Shown: positions 24,820 through 32,949 of the stretch, piece by piece
Layout of the letters: each line of letters starts with the position of its first letter
Numbering within the stretch: position 1 is the first letter of the stretch
From: Erythrobacter sp. SG61-1L
Lineage (GTDB): Bacteria > Pseudomonadota > Alphaproteobacteria > Sphingomonadales > Sphingomonadaceae
NCBI RefSeq assembly: GCF_001305965.1
Contig: NZ_JXQC01000003.1
Span: 2,442,861 to 2,506,860, forward strand
Direction of reading: 5' to 3'
DNA length: 64,000 nucleotides
Notes under the pieces: generated by a model
Databases searched by the model: none
Told to the model about the DNA's origin: nothing
The model's input: only the letters and a program-made list of their open reading frames with translations
Position numbers and translations under genes: made by a program

Positions 24820-25671
24820 ATGCCCGACCTGCGCCAGACAGTTTACAACAAGCTGTTCGTCGGCGCAGGCACGAGCAACCGGCTGTCGCTGGTTAACCTG
24901 ACTCTGGTGATCCTGATCCTGTCGGCGGTCGCCGTCTCGGTTATCGGAACCGAACCGACGATAACCGGCAAGCATCACGATCTGATCATAGGCATAGAGA
25001 TGGGCTTCGGCGTCATCTTCCTGGCCGAATATGTCGCCCGCCTGTGGAGCGTGGCCGAAAGGCCGGGGCCGGGTTCCGCCACGTCCAAGCGGCTGCGCTT
25101 TATCTTCTCGCCGCTGGCCATCATCGACCTGATCGTGGTGCTTACTTCGCTGGCACCCTTCTTCATCGGCGATGCGGCCATGCTGCGGCTGATCCGGTTG
25201 GTGCGGATTTTGGCACTGACCAAGTTCACGCGCTTTTCCCACGCGATAGAGGAAATCTCCGCCGCCGTATGGGGCCGGCGGTACGAATTGATCGTCACTA
25301 TCGCGCTGGCCTGGGTGCTGCTGCTGCTGGGCGCAGTGGCGATGTATTGGGCAGAAGGCGCGGCCCAGCCCGAACAGTTCGGCAGTATCCCGCGCGCGCT
25401 GTGGTGGGCCATCGTCACCCTGACAACGGTGGGCTATGGCGATGCGATCCCGATCACTCCGCTGGGCAAGATCACCGCCGCCATTGTCGCCCTGGGCGGG
25501 GTGGCGCTGGTGGCGATGCCTGCCGGTATCATGGCCGCCGCGTTCAGCGATGCGATGCAGAAGAAGCGCGAGCTGGAACTGGCGCGGCGAATCGAACAGG
25601 AAGTCGAAGAAAAAGTGGAAGAAGAGATCGAGCGCCTGATGGACGTGGAAGAGAGCCGGCGTGACACGTGA
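24820..25671 (+). CDS. Voltage-gated-like potassium channel, six transmembrane segments
   Basis: Inner-membrane K+ channel of the Kv-like family. The 283 residues include four voltage-sensor helices with an Arg-rich S4 ('MLRLIRLVRILALTKFTRF', about residues 122-140), then S5, pore helix and the selectivity filter 'TLTTVGYGD' and S6 ('VALVAMPAGIMAAAFSDAM'). The C-terminal ~40 residues are a highly charged probable coiled coil ('EQEVEEKVEEEIERLM'). The start at 24820 is chosen because it follows the dapB stop by one base; it overlaps nth by 11 bases. Confidence 0.94.
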   Translation: MPDLRQTVYNKLFVGAGTSNRLSLVNLTLVILILSAVAVSVIGTEPTITGKHHDLIIGIEMGFGVIFLAEYVARLWSVAERPGPGSATSKRLRFIFSPLAIIDLIVVLTSLAPFFIGDAAMLRLIRLVRILALTKFTRFSHAIEEISAAVWGRRYELIVTIALAWVLLLLGAVAMYWAEGAAQPEQFGSIPRALWWAIVTLTTVGYGDAIPITPLGKITAAIVALGGVALVAMPAGIMAAAFSDAMQKKRELELARRIEQEVEEKVEEEIERLMDVEESRRDT

Positions 25672-26323
25672 CCAGATTTTCGCCTTCTTCTCGGCGCTCG
25701 CGGAGCTGAACCCCACCCCCCAGACAGAACTCGAATTCGGCAACACCTATCAATTGCTGGTGGCCGTGGTGCTTTCTGCCCAAGCGACCGATGCCGGCGT
25801 GAACAAGGCGACCCGCGCCCTGTTCGAGAAAGTGAAGACCCCGGCCGAGATGGTCGCGCTGGGCGAGGAAGGGCTGAAGCAGCACATCAAGACGATCGGG
25901 CTGTTCAATTCCAAGGCGAAGAACGTCATCGCCCTGTCCGAGATATTGGTGCGCGATTTCGGCGGGGAAGTGCCGCAGGATCGCGATACGCTGGTGACCC
26001 TGCCCGGCGTCGGCCGCAAGACGGCCAATGTGGTGATGAACTGCGCCTTCGGGGCGGAAACCTTCGCGGTGGACACCCATGTGTTCCGCGTTTCCAACCG
26101 CACTGGCCTCGCCAAGGGCAAGAATGTCGATCAGGTCGAAGCGAAGCTGGAAAAGCGCGTGCCGCAGCCCTTCCGCCGCGACGCGCATCACTGGCTGATC
26201 CTGCTTGGCCGCTACACTTGCAAGGCGCGCAGCCCGGAATGCTGGCGCTGCCCGGTGGTGGAATTGTGCGGGTTCAAGCCGAAGGTTCTGGAAGCTCCGA
26301 AGGCTCGCGCGAAAGCGAGCTGA
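25661..26323 (+). CDS. nth: Endonuclease III
   Basis: Bifunctional DNA glycosylase/AP lyase removing oxidised pyrimidines. The 220 residues show the helix-hairpin-helix 'LPGVGRKTANVVM' (about 111-123) with the catalytic Lys in 'GRKTA' and the Asp in 'FAVDTHVFRV' (HhH-GPD), and the C-terminal [4Fe-4S] ligands C-x6-C-x2-C-x5-C in 'CKARSPECWRCPVVELC'. The GTG start at 25661 overlaps the channel gene by 11 bases. Its 3' end overlaps the converging symporter gene by 50 bases. Confidence 0.97.
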   Translation: MTRDQIFAFFSALAELNPTPQTELEFGNTYQLLVAVVLSAQATDAGVNKATRALFEKVKTPAEMVALGEEGLKQHIKTIGLFNSKAKNVIALSEILVRDFGGEVPQDRDTLVTLPGVGRKTANVVMNCAFGAETFAVDTHVFRVSNRTGLAKGKNVDQVEAKLEKRVPQPFRRDAHHWLILLGRYTCKARSPECWRCPVVELCGFKPKVLEAPKARAKAS

Positions 26324-27599
26324 TCACCTGAGCGCAAACCAGATCGCCCACCACGTTGAGCGTGGTGCGGCACATGTCGAGGAAGCGGTCCACGCCCAGG
26401 ATCAGGCCGATCCCTTCGGGCGGCACGCCCACCCCGCCAAGGATCAGCGCAATCACCGGCAGCGAACCGCCCGGCACGCCTGCCGTGCCGATGCCCGCCA
26501 GAATGCACACCAGCATCACGAAAAGCTGGTCCGACAGGGAAAGGTCCACGCCGAAGAACTGGGCGAGGAACAGCACCGTCACCCCTTCGAACATCGCCGT
26601 GCCGTTCTGGTTGGCCGTGGCGCCGATAGTGAGGACGAAGCGCGCGATACGCGGCGGCAGTTTCAGCCCGCCTTCCGCCACGCGCAGCGAGGTAGGCAGG
26701 GTGGCATTGGAGCTGGCGGTGGAGAAGGCCATGACGCTGGCCTCCCGCGTCTCGCGGAAGAAGGCCACCGGGCTTTTGCCGCCGACGAATTTCAGCAGCG
26801 CCGGGAATACGCCGAACATCTGCAAGCCCAGTGCCAGCAGGACCACGCCCACATAGGCTGCCAGTTTTACCAGCAAGTCCCACCCGAACTGGGCGGACAG
26901 GTTGAACATGAAGCAGAAGATGGCCAGCGGCGCGAGCTGGATGACGATGCCGATCAGCCGCATGGCCACTTCGAACACGCCCTCGATCGCGTCTTTCAGC
27001 ACGGCGGTGCGCGGTGTGCTCACCAGCAGCAGCCCGATGCCGAAGAACAGGGCGAAGAACATCACGGCCAGAATGTCGTTATTGCTCATCGCGCCGACGA
27101 TATTGTTGGGCACGATGGCCACGATCTGGCTGACGCCCATCTCGCTCTGCGCCGAAGCCGCTACGATGCCCGCCGCATTGTCCCGGCCCTGCGCCAGCAA
27201 GTCCTGCGCGGCGGCGGGATCGACGCCCTGCCCCGGCCGCAGAATGTTCACCAGCGCCAGCGAAAGCGCCACGGCAATGCCCGAAACGATCACCGTATAG
27301 ACCAGCGTCCTGACCCCGATGGCCCGCAGCGAGCGGATCTCGCCCATTTCCGAAATGCCGACGACCAGCGCTGAAAACAGCAGCGGGATCACCAGCATGA
27401 ACAGTAGGCGCAGGAATATCTGGCCGATGGGCGTAGTGACATAAGTCACCACCGTATCGACCCAGCCCGCATCGGCGGCGAAACTATGCACCAGCAACCC
27501 GGCACCCAGCCCCAGCAGGAAGCCGAACAGGATTCGCATCTGCAGCTTGCCATGGCCGATAGGCGCGGCTTCCTTTGCCATTTCGGCGGCGTCGGTCAT
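26274..27599 (-). CDS. Dicarboxylate/amino acid:cation symporter (DAACS family)
   Basis: Sodium- or proton-coupled transporter of the GltP/DctA fold for dicarboxylates or acidic amino acids. The 441 residues include N-terminal scaffold helices, the serine-rich hairpin 'AFSTASSNATLPTS', 'IGATANQNGTAMFEG' (position of the NMDGT motif, here N-Q-N-G-T), 'AGIGTAGVPGGSL' (second hairpin) and 'DRFLDMCRTTLNVVGD' in TM8 with the substrate-binding Asp and Arg. The Arg in 'MCRTT' is compatible with acidic substrates. The ATG at 27599 with GGGGAA 7 bases upstream is preferred over the TTG at 27617. Confidence 0.94.
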   Translation of the reverse strand: MTDAAEMAKEAAPIGHGKLQMRILFGFLLGLGAGLLVHSFAADAGWVDTVVTYVTTPIGQIFLRLLFMLVIPLLFSALVVGISEMGEIRSLRAIGVRTLVYTVIVSGIAVALSLALVNILRPGQGVDPAAAQDLLAQGRDNAAGIVAASAQSEMGVSQIVAIVPNNIVGAMSNNDILAVMFFALFFGIGLLLVSTPRTAVLKDAIEGVFEVAMRLIGIVIQLAPLAIFCFMFNLSAQFGWDLLVKLAAYVGVVLLALGLQMFGVFPALLKFVGGKSPVAFFRETREASVMAFSTASSNATLPTSLRVAEGGLKLPPRIARFVLTIGATANQNGTAMFEGVTVLFLAQFFGVDLSLSDQLFVMLVCILAGIGTAGVPGGSLPVIALILGGVGVPPEGIGLILGVDRFLDMCRTTLNVVGDLVCAQVISSLSREPSELPEPSA

Positions 27600-27657
27600 G
27601 TCTGGATTCCCCGGCAATTCTGCTTGGTCAGCGAAGAATGCACGCTCGCAATGACGG
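27599..27657. repeat. Degenerate REP-like element, partial copy
   Basis: The motif ACGCTCGCAATGACGG (27642-27657) matches the right half of the elements at 15385 and 51941, and the sequence before it (TCTGGATTCC, a GCAAT, then CAGCGAAG) resembles a decayed inner arm. The left arm is missing. It sits in the leader of the symporter gene, 7 bases before the 3' end of dapE. Confidence 0.55.
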
Positions 27658-27663
27658 AGGCTT

Positions 27664-28815
27664 TTAGCAAGCCCCCAGAGCAGCCATCGCGACTCTGCGA
27701 TAGATGCGAACCAGCCTTTCCAGATCCTCCACCGCCACGGCCTCGTCCCGCTTGTGCATCGTGGCGTTGAGCAGGCCGAATTCGATCACCGGGCACAGGT
27801 CTTTCAGGAACCGCGCATCGGAAGTGCCGCCGCTGGTGGAAGGTTCGGGCACGATCCCCACCTCGGCCTGCACCGCATCGGCAATGATCTGAGAGAAGGC
27901 ACCGGGCGGTGTCAGGAAGGGTTCGCCATAGATCACCGGTCGGGCGCTTGCGCCGTGCCTGTGTGCGATCTCGGTCACTTTCTGCGCAAGCTCGGCCCCT
28001 TTATGCATATCGTTGAAGCGGATCGAGATACGCGTGCTGGCGCGGGGCGGGATCACATTGGTGGCCGGATTGCCCACCGTGATCTCCGTGATTTCGAGAT
28101 TGGAAGGCTGGAACCAGTCATTGCCATTATCCAGCTCCATCGCGTCCAGATCGGCCATGAGGGCCACCAGACGCGGGATCGGATTATCCGCCAGATGGGG
28201 ATAGGCCACATGGCCTTCACGCCCTTCCACTTCGAACCAGGCGTTGATCGAGCCGCGGCGGCCGATCTTCATCATGTCTCCCAGCCGGTTCACCGAAGTC
28301 GGTTCCCCCACCAGGCACAGGTCCGGGATTTCGCCCACCGCGCGCATATGGTCGATCAGGGCGCGCGTGCCGTGCATCGCCTCGCCTTCCTCGTCACCCG
28401 TTATGATGAGGCTGACGGTCCCGACATCGGCGGGAATGTCATGCAGCGCGGCGATCATGGCCGCGACTGCGCCCTTCATATCCACTGCCCCGCGCCCATA
28501 GAGCAGATCGCCGCCCGGCATGGCGCGAACTTCCGGTGTGAAGGGATCGCCCGTCCAGCCCTCGCCCGCAGGCACCACATCGACATGGCCGGCGAAGGCA
28601 AAGTGCTTCGATCCTTCCGGCCCCTTGCGGATGGCGAACAGATTCTCCACCGGCCCTGCCGGCGGCTCCCCAGCGATGAAGCGATGGACCGCGAAACCGA
28701 GCGGCTCAAGCATAGCCTCAAGGCAATCGAACACCGCGCCCGTGGCCGGAGTGACGGAGGGGCAGGCGATCAGCACAGAGGCAAGATCGACGACATTCGC
28801 GGATGGTTCTGTCAT
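27664..28815 (-). CDS. dapE: Succinyl-diaminopimelate desuccinylase
   Basis: Zinc amidohydrolase of the lysine/DAP pathway, hydrolysing N-succinyl-LL-DAP. The 383 residues follow M20 peptidase architecture: 'AFAGHVDVVPAGEGW' (metal His and Asp, about 73-87), 'GRGAVDMKGAVAA' (bridging Asp), 'GDEEGEAMHGT' (catalytic Glu pair), 'VGEPTS' and the dimerisation-domain signature 'RGSINAWFEVEGREGHVAYP'. The C-terminal 'GGTSDARFL' and 'GLLNATMHKRDE' supply the last metal ligand and substrate contacts. Together with dapB 4 kb away it completes two steps of the same pathway. Confidence 0.97.
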   Translation of the reverse strand: MTEPSANVVDLASVLIACPSVTPATGAVFDCLEAMLEPLGFAVHRFIAGEPPAGPVENLFAIRKGPEGSKHFAFAGHVDVVPAGEGWTGDPFTPEVRAMPGGDLLYGRGAVDMKGAVAAMIAALHDIPADVGTVSLIITGDEEGEAMHGTRALIDHMRAVGEIPDLCLVGEPTSVNRLGDMMKIGRRGSINAWFEVEGREGHVAYPHLADNPIPRLVALMADLDAMELDNGNDWFQPSNLEITEITVGNPATNVIPPRASTRISIRFNDMHKGAELAQKVTEIAHRHGASARPVIYGEPFLTPPGAFSQIIADAVQAEVGIVPEPSTSGGTSDARFLKDLCPVIEFGLLNATMHKRDEAVAVEDLERLVRIYRRVAMAALGAC

Positions 28816-28872
28816 GGCTGGGCAATCGCATATGGGCTATGCGCGGGCGACACAAGGAGGAGCGCCCCCGCC

Positions 28873-29337
28873 ATGCCCAAGCTCGACGTCGAAGCCATCC
28901 CGCAATCCAACGCCACCGGCTATCCCGCTCCGTTCGACCGGGAAGTGGAAGGTCGCTGGTGGCGCAGGCTGGCTCCGGCAGGCGGGCTGACCGCTTTCGG
29001 GGCGAGCCATGTGGTGCTAAAGCCCGGCGCCTGGTCTTCCCAGCGGCACTGGCACGAGGGCGAGGACGAGCTGCTGGTCATGCTGAGCGGCGAGGCCGTG
29101 CTGGTGGAGGACGATGCCCGCACTGTGCTGCGCGCAGGCGATGTTGCGGCATGGGCCATGGGCAGCGCCAATGGCCACCATCTGCGTAACGAGAGCGATG
29201 CGGATTGCAGCTTCGTGGTGGTCAGCGCCGGAGACCGGAGCAAGGGCGGCGCCTATTCGGACATCGACATGGTGTTCACCGAAGGCGGCTATCTCCACCG
29301 CGACGGCACGCCCTATCCCACTGACCGGATCAAGTGA
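28873..29337 (+). CDS. Cupin-domain protein
   Basis: A 154-residue single-domain cupin. 'HWHEGEDELLVMLSGEAVLVE' (from residue 59, split) contains the metal-binding H-x-H-x3-4-E pattern, and the second cupin motif near 'RAGDVAAWAMGSANGHHLRN' supplies a further His. Such proteins range from isomerases to dioxygenases and sugar-binding regulators; the substrate is not readable. The ATG at 28873 is preceded by AGGAGGAG about 11 bases upstream. It is divergent from dapE and convergent with the GST gene, with only 3 bases between stops. Confidence 0.88.
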   Translation: MPKLDVEAIPQSNATGYPAPFDREVEGRWWRRLAPAGGLTAFGASHVVLKPGAWSSQRHWHEGEDELLVMLSGEAVLVEDDARTVLRAGDVAAWAMGSANGHHLRNESDADCSFVVVSAGDRSKGGAYSDIDMVFTEGGYLHRDGTPYPTDRIK

Positions 29338-29340
29338 TCC

Positions 29341-30012
29341 TCAGGTGTTGACCGGCGGCGCGTCCCACTGGGCGATCACCCATTGTTCGTCCTCGGCCGC
29401 ATTGACCCAGGCCTGCATCCACTCATGCTCCCACAGGGCCTGCATATAGGCTTCTGCAAAGCCGGGCACGCCGATGCCATAGGTCAGGAAACGGCTGACG
29501 ATGGGGGCATAGAAGATATCGGCCGCGCAGAAGGTGCCGAACAGGAATGGCCCGCCCTTGCCGAAGCGCGCCCGCGCCTCCGCCCACAGGGTGAGGATGC
29601 GCACGATATTGCCCTTCACCTCGTCCGTCAGCTGCGCGCCTTCGAAGCGGCGGCGGACATTCATCGGCATGGAACGACGCAGCGGCAGGTAGGAGGAATG
29701 CATTTCCGCCACCATGGAACGGGCCATGCCGCGCGCGGCATCGTCCTTGGGCCAGAAGCGGTCGCGACCCACACGGTCGGCGAGATATTCGAGGATCGCC
29801 AGACTGTCCCAGATGACCGCATCGCCATCCCACAGGATCGGCACCTTGCCGCCGGAGGGTGCGAAATCGCCCTGCTCGCGCTTGGCCTCTTCCCAGTCCT
29901 CACCATTGATGTTGACGGTCAGCTCCTCGAAATGGAGCCCGGACTGCTTGACTGCCAGCCAGCCGCGCAGCGACCAGCTCGAATAGTTCTTGTTGCCGAT
30001 GATCAGCTTCAC
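29341..30012 (-). CDS. Glutathione S-transferase family protein
   Basis: A 223-residue GST-like protein. The N-terminal thioredoxin-fold half has 'LIIGNKNYSSWSLRGWLAVKQSG' (residues 3-25, split), where the Ser pair is the usual catalytic position, and 'GKVPILWDGDAVIWDSLAILEYL' with the cis-Pro and Glu/Asp-Ser glutathione site. The C-terminal half is the alpha-helical GST domain. The GTG at 30012 gives the family N-terminus; the same frame stays open for 69 more codons to an ATG at 30219, but that extension has no GST resemblance. Substrate unknown. Confidence 0.9.
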   Translation of the reverse strand: MKLIIGNKNYSSWSLRGWLAVKQSGLHFEELTVNINGEDWEEAKREQGDFAPSGGKVPILWDGDAVIWDSLAILEYLADRVGRDRFWPKDDAARGMARSMVAEMHSSYLPLRRSMPMNVRRRFEGAQLTDEVKGNIVRILTLWAEARARFGKGGPFLFGTFCAADIFYAPIVSRFLTYGIGVPGFAEAYMQALWEHEWMQAWVNAAEDEQWVIAQWDAPPVNT

Positions 30013-30396
30013 AAGGCCCGCCTTTCGTTCGCTTTGCCGCCCTAGGCATTCAGCCTGCCGCTGTCGAGGCTGAACGGTGTTACACCTGTTACGCCCTCCA
30101 TCGGAACGCCGGGCCGGGGCCACATCCCGCCCCTGTGCATCCAGCACGCCAAGGCGAATCCATTCATCGCGCAAGGCGCGGACAAGGGCGGTTCGGGGGA
30201 TATAGGGCGGGCGTTCCATCGGCGATTCTATGGCCGATTGCTTGCATGTAGGAAAACGGTTTGGCGTATGCAGGAAACGCCTGCCGCGGGCGGCCCCTGC
30301 TATCCTGCACCCCGGCGCAAGCGGCGGAACACCAGGGGGTGCCGGGACATTGCCCTTACATGCCCAATCAAGGGCGTGACGAGAGGAGTGTCCACC
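30013..30396. other. Region between GST gene and Gln/Arg-rich gene, with a possible decayed small ORF
   Basis: On the minus strand an ATG at 30219 opens 'MERPPYIPRTALVRALRDEW' and remains in frame with the GST gene, but a shift of frame near 30105-30120 would give a coherent ending 'VTPFSLDSGRLNA' with a TAG at 30042-30044. This looks like a ~60-residue protein interrupted by a frameshift, or chance. No ribosome-binding site precedes 30219. The rest of the region carries the promoter of the downstream small gene; no clear elements. Confidence 0.35.
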
Positions 30397-30579
30397 ATGG
30401 AAAACCGTCCCAACCAGAATCAGGACCAGAACCGCAATCGCCAGGCCGAACAGCAGGGCGACGCGAACCGCCAGCAGGGTGAACAGGACGGCCGCCGCGA
30501 ACAGCGCCAGCAGGAGCAGGAAGCCCAGCGCGAGCAACGCCAGCAGGGCGAGCAGCAGGATCGCCGCGGCCAGCACTGA
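30397..30579 (+). CDS. 60-residue Gln/Arg-rich disordered protein
   Basis: A small, extremely hydrophilic protein: 20 Gln, 11 Arg and 8 Glu out of 60 residues, almost no hydrophobic residues, and repetitive blocks such as 'REQRQQEQEAQREQRQQ'. It has no recognisable domain and is expected to be disordered or a short charged helix. Coding status is supported by a strong ribosome-binding site (GAGAGGAG, 8 bases before the ATG), a start that excludes the less likely upstream frame, and a strong terminator 35 bases after the stop. Possible roles (RNA binding, stress protein) are speculation. Confidence 0.7.
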   Translation: MENRPNQNQDQNRNRQAEQQGDANRQQGEQDGRREQRQQEQEAQREQRQQGEQQDRRGQH

Positions 30580-30613
30580 TCCGCCGGCTCCATTGCCCAT
30601 GCGGCAGAAGGAT

Positions 30614-30651
30614 GGCCGGCCGTCTCCCTGGTGGAGGCGGCCGGCCTTCTT
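30614..30651. terminator. Strong stem-loop terminator, probably bidirectional
   Basis: A 14-bp stem (GGCCGGCCGTCTCC with GGAGGCGGCCGGCC, one T-G pair) and loop CTGGT, followed by TTCTTC on the plus strand. It lies between the 3' ends of the converging small Gln/Arg-rich gene and the TonB receptor gene. Confidence 0.85.
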
Positions 30652-30657
30652 CATGGA

Positions 30658-32835
30658 TCAGAAGCGGGTGCTCAGCCCCACATTGATCGAGCGGCCACGG
30701 CCGGGCACCGGGCGCAGATCGCCGGTCACACCGTAATCGCCCAGCGACATGCCGCCCAGCGGCAGGGCATAGGCCTTGTCGAGCAGGTTCTGCGCCTCAA
30801 GGCTCACCCGCACCCCGCCGACAGTATAGGCCGCGCTGAGGTTCACCAGCGCATAGGCGCCCGTCTCCACCTCGTTGCGGGTGGCATCGACACGGGTCTT
30901 TTCCGCGACCCATTCCAGCTCCGCACCCAGTTCAAGCGCGCCCTGCCGGTGATCGAGCGAGAGGCGGGCATTGAACGGCATCTGGCGATAGAGCGGCCCG
31001 CCATCGGTGAGGTTGTCCCCCTGTAGCCACGACGCGGTGGCATTCAGGCGCGTGCCGTCCTGCCCTTCGCCCCGCCACAGATCCACGCCGCCCGACACAT
31101 CCACGCCGTAGAATTCGGCTTCCTGATTGGCGAATTTGAGCTGCACGAAGGGCGTGGGCATGCTCATCATGTCGGTCAGGACCTTGACGAACTCGGCGTC
31201 GACATAGTCGCTGACATGGGTGTAATAGGGCGCCACACGCAGCGACCAGGCCTGCGATCCGCCGCCCAGTTGCAGCGCGGCACTGACCGTGTCTGCCCGT
31301 TCCGGCTTCAGGTCCAGATTGCCGACATAGCCATTCCCGTCGCCATACCAGCCGATCATCCGGCTGGCCATCGAACCCACCCCCCAGGTGTAGCGTTCAT
31401 AGATATTGGGCGAGCGGGCCTTGTGGGCATAGCCCAGTTCCAGCGCAGCCATATCCGACGCCTGCCAGGTGAGCAGGAAGGAGCCGGACCAATTATTGTC
31501 GGTGCGCTTGTGGTCAGCCGCGTTGAACGCATTGGCGGCCATCACATCCGCCATCTGCATCATGCCGGTGCCATAGGGGGCCACGTCGCCCGTATTCATT
31601 TCCACCCGGTCATAACGGATGCCCGCCGTGGTTCGGATGGAATTGCTCCAGTGGCGTTCCCATTCGGCATAGGCACCGATCCGGTCGCGCGTGGCGGCAT
31701 TGATGTTCACGAACTCGTCCGGACCCATCATCATGCTGCCCGCAACCGGCGGCCAGTAATCGTCCAGCCACTGGTGGTGATATTCGCTGCCCAGCCGCAC
31801 CGTGTCATGCATCGACAGCGGCAGTTCCACCTTGGCCGAAGCATCGAAGCTGTGCACTTCGGTGTTCATCGGCATGGAACCGGGCAGCTTGTCTTCCAGG
31901 AAATTCATCACATGGTCGGTGTCGCGATATGCGGCGGCAAGGTCCAGCTTGCCCCAGTCGAACACCCCGCGATAGCTGCCATTGAGGAACCAGCTCTTGT
32001 TGGAGGTCATGTCCATCCACTGGTTCACGAAGCCTTCGTAAGGCGAGAAGTGATAGCCGCCCTTGAGCTGGAACAGGCTTGTGCCGCTCTGCACGGCCAG
32101 CGCCAGTGCATGGTCGGTCTTGGCATATTCGGTGGAGCGGACCATCCCGTCATCCCCGCCGCCATCATACTGGTCGGACTGGGTGTAGGAGCCGGTATAG
32201 GTCGCGCTGACATGGCGGCTGGCCGCCGTCAGCTTCACCGCGCCGCCAAAGCCATCGCCATTGGAACGGTAGAAGGCAGAAGCCTCGCCCGTCAGCAGCA
32301 TGGAATCGCTGATCGAGAATTGCGGCGGGGCCGAATCCACCGTGATCACGCCGCCGATATTGTCGCCGCCCTTGCTGACCGGCGCCACGCCGGTGAGCAC
32401 GCGGATGGAGGCTACATTCTGCGGATCGGTGTAGGACAGGGGCGAATTCATGTCGTTGGGGCACGACATGTCGATCGCCTGCCCGTCCACCAGCACGGTC
32501 AGTCGCTGTTCGGACAGGCCGCGGATCGCGGGCATGGAGGAAAAGCCGCCGCCGGTCGCCACGCTGACGCCGGGAATGCGGGTCAGCACGGCAGCCGTGT
32601 CGCTGGTGGAAGCCTGACGGCGGGCAATGGTGCTGCGGCCCAGTTCACCGCCCGTGATCGGCCCGGTGATGGTGACCGTGCCTTCGCCGCCTGCTTCCAG
32701 CGTCCCGGTTTCGAGCGTGGCTGCATCCTCTCCTTCGTCCGCTTCCTGCGCGAAGGCCGGGGCGGAAAGGGAAAGGGCGGAAAGGCAGCAGCCTGCGGCA
32801 AGCGCGGCGCGGCGGGTGGAAATGCGAAGTGTCAT
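30658..32835 (-). CDS. TonB-dependent outer-membrane receptor, OprC-like (probable copper importer)
   Basis: A 725-residue receptor: signal peptide (1-29, ending 'APAFA'), plug domain (about 55-170, with 'TLVLVDGQAIDM'-like segment at 112-123), and a C-terminal 22-strand barrel ending in Phe725. It is Met-rich. Two features match the known copper site of Pseudomonas OprC: a CxxxM at C125-M129 ('SCPNDM') and an HxM at H308-M310 ('DHVMNF'), 183 residues apart, comparable to OprC (C143/M147 and H323/M325). This favours copper over siderophore uptake. A DUF2946 gene lies 115 bases upstream on the same strand and a DsbA-fold gene beyond it. Confidence 0.93.
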   Translation of the reverse strand: MTLRISTRRAALAAGCCLSALSLSAPAFAQEADEGEDAATLETGTLEAGGEGTVTITGPITGGELGRSTIARRQASTSDTAAVLTRIPGVSVATGGGFSSMPAIRGLSEQRLTVLVDGQAIDMSCPNDMNSPLSYTDPQNVASIRVLTGVAPVSKGGDNIGGVITVDSAPPQFSISDSMLLTGEASAFYRSNGDGFGGAVKLTAASRHVSATYTGSYTQSDQYDGGGDDGMVRSTEYAKTDHALALAVQSGTSLFQLKGGYHFSPYEGFVNQWMDMTSNKSWFLNGSYRGVFDWGKLDLAAAYRDTDHVMNFLEDKLPGSMPMNTEVHSFDASAKVELPLSMHDTVRLGSEYHHQWLDDYWPPVAGSMMMGPDEFVNINAATRDRIGAYAEWERHWSNSIRTTAGIRYDRVEMNTGDVAPYGTGMMQMADVMAANAFNAADHKRTDNNWSGSFLLTWQASDMAALELGYAHKARSPNIYERYTWGVGSMASRMIGWYGDGNGYVGNLDLKPERADTVSAALQLGGGSQAWSLRVAPYYTHVSDYVDAEFVKVLTDMMSMPTPFVQLKFANQEAEFYGVDVSGGVDLWRGEGQDGTRLNATASWLQGDNLTDGGPLYRQMPFNARLSLDHRQGALELGAELEWVAEKTRVDATRNEVETGAYALVNLSAAYTVGGVRVSLEAQNLLDKAYALPLGGMSLGDYGVTGDLRPVPGRGRSINVGLSTRF

Positions 32836-32949
32836 GGAAATTGGTCCCGATTGTCCCCCTCATGGGGATCGCCTGACGGATTGGCCCATGCCGCGCGCGG
32901 CGGCCGGGCAGTGTCACAAAGACGGAAGGCCGGAAATCCGGCCCGCCGG

